Assembly (NCBI RefSeq): GCF_043290135.1
Contig: NC_134707.1
Span: 138,881,319-138,945,318 of the forward strand
Direction of reading: 5' to 3'
Length of the DNA stretch: 64,000 nt
Source of the DNA: Rhipicephalus microplus
Lineage: Eukaryota; Arthropoda; Arachnida; Ixodida; Ixodidae
The position numbers and the translations under genes are program-made. Shown here in pieces: positions 57,361 to 64,000 of this stretch (position 1 is its first letter; the number at the start of each line of letters is the position of its first letter). The notes under the pieces were generated by a model. It saw nothing but the letters and a program-made list of their open reading frames with translations, was not told the origin of the DNA and did no database searches.

Positions 57361-58999
57361 AGTTTCTAGTTGTGGAGTTTCTAGTTGTGGGGTTCGTAGT
57401 TGTGGGGTTCGTAGTTGTGCAGTTTCTAGTTAAGGAGTATCTACTTGTGGAGTTTCCATTTGTGGTGTTTCTAGCTGTGGAGTTTCTAGATGCAGAGTTT
57501 CTAGTTGCGGAGTTTTCTAGTTGTGGAGATTCTAGTGGCGGAGTTTCTAGTTGCGGAGTTCCAAGTTGTGGAGTTTCTAGTTGTGGAGTTTCTAGTTGTG
57601 GAATTTGTATTTGTGGAGTATACAGCTGTGGTGTTTCAAGTTGTGGAATTTCTAGTGGCGGAGTTTCTAGTTGTGGAGTTTCTAGTTGCGGAGTTTTCTA
57701 GTTGTGGAGTTTCTAGTTGCGGAGTTTCTAGTTGCGGAGCTTCAAGTTGTGGAGTTTCTAGTTGTGAAGTTTCTAGTTGTGGAGTTTGTAGTTGTGGAGT
57801 ATCTAGTTGTGGGCTTTCAAGTTGTGGAGTTTCTAGTTGTGGAGTTTCTAGTTGCGGAGTTTTCTAGTCGCGGAGTCTGTAGTTGAGGAGTTTCTAGTTG
57901 TGGAATTTCTAGTTACGGAGTTTCTAGTTGTGGAGCTTTTAGTTGAGGAGTCTCTAGTTGTTGAGTCTCTAGTTGTGGAATTTCTAGTTGTGGAGTTTCT
58001 AGTTGTGGAGTTTCTAGTTGTGGAATTTCAAGTTGTGGAGTCTCTAGTGGCGGAGTGAGTTTCTAGTTGCGGAGTTTCTGGTTGTGGAGTTTCTAGTTGC
58101 GGAGCCAGTAGTTGTGGAGTTTCTAGTTGTGGAGTTTCTAGTTGTGGAGTTTCTAGTGTTTGAATTTCTAGTTGCCGAGTTCTTTAGTTGCGAAGTCTCA
58201 AGTTGTGGAGTTTCTAGCTGTGAAGTTTCTAGTTGCGGAGTTTCTAGTTGCGGAGTTTCTAGTTGTGGAGTTTTTAGTTTAGGAGTCTCTAGTTGTGGAG
58301 TCTCTAGTTGTGGAGTTTCTAGTTGTGGAGTGTCTACTTGTGGAGTTTCTAGTTGTGGAGTTTCTAGTTGTGGAGTTTCTAGTCGTGGAGTCTGTAGTTG
58401 AGGAGTATCTATTTGTTGGGTTTCAAGTTATGGAGTTTCTGGCTATGGAGTTTCTAGTTGTGGAGTTTCTAGTTGTTGAGTTTCTAGTTGCGAAGTCTCA
58501 AGTCGTGGAGTTTCTAGTTGTGGAGTTTCTAGTTGTGGGGTTCGTAGTTGTGGGGTTCGTAGTTGTGCAGTTTCTAGTTAAGGAGTATCTACTTGTGGAG
58601 TTTCCATTTGTGGTGTTTCTAGCTGTGGAGTTTCTAGATGCAGAGTTTCTAGTTGCGGAGTTTTCTAGTTGTGGAGATTCTAGTGGCGGAGTTTCTAGTT
58701 GCGGAGTTCCAAGTTGTGGAGTTTCTAGTTGTGGAGTTTCTAGTTGTGGAATTTGTATTTGTGGAGTATACAGCTGTGGTGTTTCAAGTTGTGGAATTTC
58801 TAGTGGCGGAGTTTCTAGTTGTGGAGTTTCTAGTTGCGGAGTTTTCTAGTTGTGGAGTTTCTAGTTGCGGAGTTTCTAGTTGCGGAGCTTCAAGTTGTGG
58901 AGTTTCTAGTTGTGAAGTTTCTAGTTGTGGAGTTTGTAGTTGTGGAGTATCTAGTTGTGGGCTTTCAAGTTGTGGAATTTCTAGTTGTGGAGTTTCTAG
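56704..58999 (+). repeat. Tandem duplication of a 1,148-bp C/B chimeric block
   Basis: The block 56704-57851 is repeated at 57852-58999 with a constant offset of 1,148 bp. Each block starts in C-type sequence (TAGTCGCGGAGTCTG with TTGAGGAGTTTC) and crosses into B-type sequence (GTGGGGTTCGTAG, GTTAAGGAGTATC). Shared private variants include GAATTTGTATTTGTGG near 57.61 and 58.75 kb. The block edge near 57,860 is the duplication breakpoint. The length is not a multiple of 15 or of 3. Confidence 0.85.
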
Positions 59000-61900
59000 T
59001 TTCGGAGTTTTCTAGTTGCGGAGTCTGTAGTTGTGGAGTTTCTAGTTGTGGAATTTCTAGTTACGGAGTTTCTAGTTGTGGAGCTTTTAGTTGAGGAGTC
59101 TCTAGTTGTTGAGTCTGTAGTTGTGGAATTTCTAGTTGTGGAGTTTCTAGTTGTGGAATTTCAAGTTGTGGAGTCTCTAGTGGCGGAGTGAGTTTCTAGT
59201 TGCGGAGTTTCTGTTTGTGGAGTTTCTAGTTGCGGAGCCAGTAGTTGTGGAGTTTCTAGTTGTGGAGTTTCTAGTTGTGGAGTTTCTAGTGTTTGAATTT
59301 CTAGTTGCCGAGTTCTTTAGTTGCGAAGTCTCAAGTTGTGGAGTTTCTAGCTGTGAAGTTTCTGGTTTCGGAGTTTCTAGTTGCGGAGTTTCTAGTTGTG
59401 GAGTTTTTAGTTGAGGAGTCTCTAGTTGTGGGGTCTCTAGTTGTGGAGTTTCTAGTTGTGGAGTCTCTAGTTGGGGAGTTTCGAGTTGTGGAGTTTCTAG
59501 CTGTGGAGTTTTTCGTCGCGGAGTTTCTAGTTGCAGAGTTTCTAGTAGCGAAGTTTTCTAGTTGTGGAGATTCTAGTGGCGGAGTTTCGAGTTGCGGAGT
59601 TTCAAGTTGTGGAGTTTCTAGTTGTGGACTTTCTAGCTGTGGAGTTTCTAGTTGCGGAGTTTTTAGTTGTGGAGTTTCTGGTTGTGGAGTTTCTAGTTCT
59701 GGAGTCTGTAGTTGTGGAGTATCTATTTGTTGGGTTTAAAGCTGTGGAGTTTCTAGTTGTGGAGTTTCTAGTTGTTGAGTTTCTTGTAGTTGAGTTTCTA
59801 GTTGCCGAGTTTCTAGTTGCGAAATCTCAAGTCGTGGAGTTTCTAGCTGTGGAGTTTCTAGTTGCGGAGTTTCTAGTTGCGGAGTTTCTAGTTGTGGATT
59901 TTGTAGTTGTGGAGTATATAGTTGTGGTGTTTCAAGTTGTGGAGTTTCTAGTTGCGGAGTTTCTAGTTGCAGAGTTTCTAGTTCCGGAGTTTTCTAGTTG
60001 TGGAGTTTCTAGTTGCGGAGTTTCTAGTTGTGGAGCTTCAAGTTGTGGAGTTTCTCGTTGTGGAGTTTCTAGTTGTGGAGTTTGTAGTTGTGGAGTATCT
60101 AGTTGTGGACTTTCAAGTTGTGGAGTTTCTAGTTGTGGAGTTTCTAGTTCTTAATTTTCTAGCTGTGGAGTTTCTATTTGCGGAGTTTCTAGCTGCAGAG
60201 TTTCTAGTTGTGGATTTTCTAGCTGTGGAATTTCTGGTTGCAGAGTTTTAGTTGCGGCGTTTCTAGTTGTGGAGTTTCTAGTTGTTGAGTTTCTAGTTGC
60301 CGAGTTCTTTAGTTGCGAAGTCTCAAGTTGTAGAGTTTCTAGCTGTGGAGTTTCTAGTTGCGGAGTTTCTAGTTGCGGAGTTTCTAGTTGCGAAGTTTCT
60401 AGTTGTGCAGTTTTAGTTGTGGAGTCTCTAGTTGTGGAGTTTCTTGTTGTTGATTTTCTATCTGTGGAGTTTCTATTTGCGGAGTTTCTAGTTGCAGAGT
60501 TTCTAGTTGTGGATTTTCTAGCTGTGGAATTTCTGCTTGCAGAGTTTTTAGTTGCGGTGTTTCTAGTTGTGGAGTTTCTAGTTGTTGAGTTTGTAGTTGC
60601 CGAGTTCTTTAGTTGCGAAGTCTCAAGTTGTAGAGTTTCTAGCTGTGGAGTTTCTAGTTGCGGAGTTTCTAGTTGCGGAGTTTCTAGTTGTGGATTTTTT
60701 AGTTGTGGAGTCTCTAGTTGTGGACTTTCTAGTTGTGGAGTGTCTACTTGTTGAGTTTCTAGTTGTGGAGTTTCTATTTGTTGTTTTTAGTTTTCGAGTT
60801 TGTAGTTGTAGATTTTCTAGTTGCAGAGTTTCTAGATTTGGAGTATCTAGTTGCGGAGTCTCTAATTGTGCAGTCTCTAGTTTTGGAGTCTCTAGTTGTG
60901 GAGTTTCTGGTTGTGGATTTTATAGTTGTGGAATTTCTAACTGTGGAGATTCTACTTGCGGAGTTTCTAGTTGCAGAGTTTCTAGTTGTGGAGTTTCTAG
61001 TTGTGGAGTTTTAGTTGTGGAGTTTAAAGTTGTGGAATTTATAGGTGTGGAGTTTCTAATTGTGGAGTTTCTAGTTTTTGGGTTTCTAGTTACGGAGTTT
61101 CTAGTTGTGGAGTTTCTAGTTGTGGAGTTTCTAGTTGTGGAGCTTTTAGTTGAGTTGTGGAGCTCTAGTTGTGGAGTTTCTAGTTGTGTAGTGTCTACTT
61201 GTGGAGTTTCTAGTTGTGGAGTTTCTAGCTGTGGAGTTTCTAGTTGCAGGGTTTCTAGTTTCGGAGTTTTCTAGTTGTGGAGTTTCTAGTTGCGGAGTTT
61301 CTAGTTGCGGAGTTTCAAGTTGTGGAGTTTCTAGTTGTGGAGTTTCTAGTTGTGGAGTTTTTAGTTGTGGAGTTTTAATTGTGGAGCTTCTTGATGGGGA
61401 GTTTCTAGTTGTGAAGTTTCTAGTTGTGGATTTTCGAGTTGTGGAGTTTCTAGTTGCGAAGTTTCTAGTTGGGGAGTTTCTACTTGAGTTTATAGTTGCG
61501 GATTTTCTAGTTGCAGAGTTTTAAGTTGTCGAGTTTCTAGTTGCGGAGTCTCTAGTTGTGGAGTTTCTAGTTGCGGAGTTTCTAGCTGTGGAGTTTCTAG
61601 TTGCGGAGTCTCTAGTTGTGCAGTCTCTGGTTTTGGAGTCTCTGGTTGTGGAGTTTCTAGTTGTGGAGTTTCTAGCTGTGGAGTTTCAAGTTGCGGAGTC
61701 TCTAGTTGTGCAGTCTCTAGCTGTGGAGTCTCTGGCTGTGGAGTTTCTAGTTGTGGAGTTTCTAGTTGTGGAGTTTCTAGTTGTGGAGTTTCTAGTTGTG
61801 GAGTTTCTAGTCGTGGAGTCTGTAGTTGTGGAGTAGCTATTTGTTGGGTTTCAAGTTATGGAGTTTTTGGCTGTGGAGTTTCTAGTTGTGGAGTTTCTAG

Positions 61901-64000
61901 TAGTTGAGTTTCTAGTTGCCGAGTTTCTAGTTGCGAAGTCTCAAGTCGTGGAGTTTCTAGCTGCGGAGTTTCTAGTTGCGGAGCTTCTAGTGGCGGAGTT
62001 TCTAGTTGTGGAATTTGTAGTTGTGGGGTTCGTAGTTGTGCAGTTTCTAGTTGTGGAGTATCTACTTGTGGAGTTTCCATTTGTGGTGTTTCTAGCTGTG
62101 GAGTTTCTAGTTGCGGAGTTTCTAGATGCAGAGTTTCTAGTTGCGGAGTTTTCTAGTTGTGGAGATTCTAGTGGCGGAGTTTCTAGTTGCGGAGTTCCAA
62201 GTTGTGGAGTTTCTAGTTGTGGAGTTTCTAGTTGTGGAATTTGTAGTTGTGGAGTATATAGCTGTGGTGTTTCAAGTTGTGGAGTTTCTAGTGGCGGAGT
62301 TTCTAGTTGTAGAGTTTCTAGTTGCGGAGTTTTCTAGTTGTGGAGTTTTTAGTTGCGGAGTTTCTAGTTGCGGAGCTTCAAGTTGTGGAGTTTCTAGTTG
62401 TGGAGTTTCTAGTTGTGGAGTTTGTAGTTGTGGAGTATCTAGTTGTGGGCTTTCAAGTTGTGGAGTTTCTAGTTGTGGAGTTTCTAGTTGCGGAGTTTTC
62501 TAGTTGCGGAGTCTGTAGTTGTGGAGTTTCTAGTTGTGGAATTTCTAGTTACGGAGTTTCTAATTGTGGAGCTTTTAGTTGAGGAGTCTCTAGTTGTTGA
62601 GTCTCTAGTTGTGGAATTTGTAGTTGTGGAGTTTCTAGTTGTGGAATTTCAAGTTGTGGAGTCTCTAGTGGCGGAGTGAGTTTCTAGTTGCGGAGTTTCT
62701 GTTTGTGGAGTTTCTAGTTGCGGAGCCAGTAGATGTGGAGTTTGTAGTTGTGGAGTTTCTAGTTGTGGAGTTTCTAGTGTTTGAATTTCTAGTTGCCGAG
62801 TTCTTTAGTTGCGAAGTCTCAAGTTGTGGAGTTTCTAGCTGTGAAGTTTTTAGTTGCGGAGTTTCTATTGGCGGAGTTTCTAGTTGTGGAGTTTTTAGTT
62901 GAGGAGTCTCTAGTTGTGGGGTCTCTAGTTTTGGAGTTTCTAGTTGTGGAGTGTCTACTTGTGGAGTTTCTAGTTGTGGAGTTTCTAGTTGTGGAGTTTC
63001 TAGTCGTGGAGTCTGTAGTTGTGGAGTAGCTATTTGTTGGGTTTCAAGTTATGGAGTTTTTGGCTGTGGAGTTTCTAGTTGTGGAGTTTCTAGTAGTTGA
63101 GTTTCTAGTTGCCGAGTTTCTAGTTGCGAAGTCTCAAGTCGTGGAGTTTCTAGCTGCGGAGTTTCTAGTTGCGGAGCTTCTAGTGGCGGAGTTTCTAGTT
63201 GTGGAATTTGTAGTTGTGGAGTATCTAGTTTTGGTGTTTCAAGTTGTGGAGTTTCTAGCTGTGGAGTTTCTAGTTGCGGAGTTTCTAGTTGCAGAGTTTC
63301 TAGTTGCGGAGTTTCTAGTTGCGGAGTTTCTAGTTGTGGAGTTTCTAGTTGTTGAGTTTCTAGTGGCCGAGTTCTTTAGTTGCGAAGTCTCAAGTTGTGG
63401 AGTTTCTAGCTGTGGAATTTCTAGTTGTTGAGTTTCTAGATCCGGAGTTTCTAGTTGTGGAGTTTTTAGCTGTGGAGTCTCTAGTTGTGGAGTCTCTAGT
63501 TGTGGAGTTTCTAGTTGTGGAGTGTCTACTTGTGGAGTTTCTAGTTGTGGAGATTCTAGTTGTAGAGTTTCTATTTGTAGTTTTTATTTTTCGAGTTTAT
63601 AGTTGTAGATTTTCTAGTTGCAGAGTTCCTAAATGTGGAGTTTCTAGTTGTGGAGTTTCTTGTTGGGGTGTTTCTAGTTGTGAAGTTTCTAATTGTGGAT
63701 TTTCTAGTTGCGGAATTTCTAGTTGCGAAGTTTCTAGTTGGGGAGTTTCTACTTGAATTTATAGTTGTGGATTTTCTAGTTCCACAGTTTCGAGTTGCAA
63801 AGTTTCAAGTTGTCGAGTTTGTAGTTGCGGAGTCGCTAGTTGTGGAGTTTGTAGTTGCGGAGTTGCTAGCTGTGGAGTTTCTAGTTGCGGAGTCTCTAAT
63901 TGTGCAGTCTCTAGTTTTGGAGTCTCTATTTGTGGAGTTTCTAGTTGTGGAGTTTATAGTTGTGGAGTTTCTAGCTGTGGAGATTCTAGTTGCGGAGTTT
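58500..64000 (+). repeat. Near-identical second copy of about 36.86-42.34 kb
   Basis: The offset is 21,645 bp up to about 62.3 kb and 21,660 bp after it; the change is one 15-bp unit absent near 40.69 kb. It spans the end of one B unit, the A-like block, the A-to-C transition and the start of domain C, and continues past the window end. By eye I found about a dozen substitutions and one 15-bp indel over 5.5 kb, for example near 58,759, 60,150, 61,054, 61,844, 62,848, 62,867, 62,930 and 63,599. Confidence 0.9.

Larger units (their letters stand above)
41700..58500 (+). repeat. Domain C: regular 2,162-bp HOR array
   Basis: Landmark spacings are 2,146, 2,162, 2,192, 2,162, 2,890 and 2,162 bp. 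Every unit carries one GAATTC (EcoRI) site in the GTGGAATTCATAGG unit, at 42439, 44585, 46777, 48939, 51101, 53991 and 56153; I saw none elsewhere in the window. Other C markers are GGAAGATCTAGG, TAGTATCGGAG, AGTTTAGGAGTC, GGCTATGGAG and the T-rich block TTTGTAGTTTTTATTTTTCG. The 2,162 bp equals 144 monomers plus 2 bases. The domain is interrupted by B-type sequence at about 52.31-53.26 and 57.36-57.86 kb. Confidence 0.9.
1..64000 (+). repeat. Satellite array of a 15-bp monomer, whole window
   Basis: The sequence from first to last base is made of variants of GTTTCTAGTTGTGGA, about 4,200-4,300 head-to-tail units, all in one orientation. The consensus has about 47% T, 33% G, 13% A and 7% C, so the + strand is about 80% G+T. 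The commonest variants replace TTGTGG by TTGCGG, CTAGTT by CTAGCT, AGTTTC by AGTCTC and TTTCTAG by TTTCAAG. A minority of units are 14, 16 or 19 bp, for example the 16-bp GAGTTTTCTAG form and the 19-bp form with an extra GTGA. No stretch over 300 bp departs from this pattern, so there is no place for a conventional gene, RNA gene or mobile element. Its chromosomal role (centromeric, subtelomeric or interstitial heterochromatin) cannot be read from the sequence. Confidence 0.98.

Noticed and set aside
1..64000. CRISPR array
   Set aside because: There are no repeat-spacer units: the spacers would themselves be the repeat, the period is 15 bp, and no cas genes are present.
1..64000. Telomeric repeat
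   Set aside because: No TTAGGG, TTTAGGG or TTAGG runs. The TTAGG in the CTTAGGTTTATAG variant (16.77 and 21.61 kb) is isolated.
1..64000. CENP-B box
   Set aside because: TTCG occurs (GGTTCGTAG, TTTTCGAG) but never with the A and CGGG at the spacing of the CENP-B box core. A centromeric role is neither supported nor excluded.
1..64000. G-quadruplex or hairpin-forming repeat
   Set aside because: Mostly single GG dinucleotides separated by about 13 bases, and the only regular palindrome is the 4-bp CTAG, so stable quadruplexes or cruciforms are not predicted.
1..64000. TGTGGTG variants as RUNX-type binding sites
   Set aside because: Single-base variants of TTGTGGAG without clustering or conservation. 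A short core match in more than 4,000 units is expected by chance.

Overview
The whole 64 kb window is one uninterrupted tandem-repeat (satellite or giant minisatellite) array. The basic unit is 15 bp, consensus GTTTCTAGTTGTGGA on the + strand, present roughly 4,200-4,300 times and always in the same orientation. I found no unique sequence, transposon, RNA gene or credible protein-coding gene. The origin is almost certainly a eukaryotic nuclear genome: 64 kb without a gene, CTAG in almost every unit (usually scarce in bacterial DNA), nested higher-order repeats (HORs) and a CG/TG/CA variant site that fits CpG methylation decay. I cannot name the organism or the chromosome position.

Layout. 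One landmark, a TTATAG (or TCATAG) unit followed by a GATTTTCTAG unit, recurs 23 times, at 1201, 3564, 5972, 8709, 11610, 16772, 19144, 21619, 25034, 28283, 31622, 33468, 36492, 39845, 42099, 44245, 46407, 48599, 50761, 53651, 55813, 61490 and 63759. It divides the array into HOR copies. Domain A (1 to about 10.4 kb) has a 2.36-2.9 kb HOR. Domain B (about 10.4-39.8 kb) has a composite HOR of about 3.3 kb, made of A-like sequence plus about 2 kb of B-specific sequence, with several deleted copies. An A-to-C composite follows at 39.8-42.1 kb. Domain C (about 41.7-58.5 kb) has a very regular 2,162-bp HOR carrying one EcoRI site per copy. From about 58.5 kb to the window end the array returns to B, A and then C sequence that nearly duplicates about 36.86-42.34 kb, 21.65 kb upstream.

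Nesting. Above the 15-mer and the 2-3 kb HORs there are longer periods: 4,847-4,862, 6,589, about 8,210, 8,827, 4,354 and 5,052 (pairs of C units), 1,148 and 21,645-21,660 bp. Recombination junctions shared between distant places show that chimeric units were made once and then amplified.

Coding. The 15-mer is a multiple of three and its only stop (CTAG gives TAG) closes one frame per strand, so four of six frames stay open by default. This alone yields hundreds of apparent ORFs, with pentapeptides EFLVV and SSCGV on + and TPQLE and NSTTR on -. HOR lengths are mostly not multiples of three, and 14- and 16-bp units break every frame repeatedly. I therefore annotate no CDS. The best residual coding candidate, a recurrent ATG-to-TAA minus-strand frame of up to 196 codons, is described as a repeat-derived ORF.
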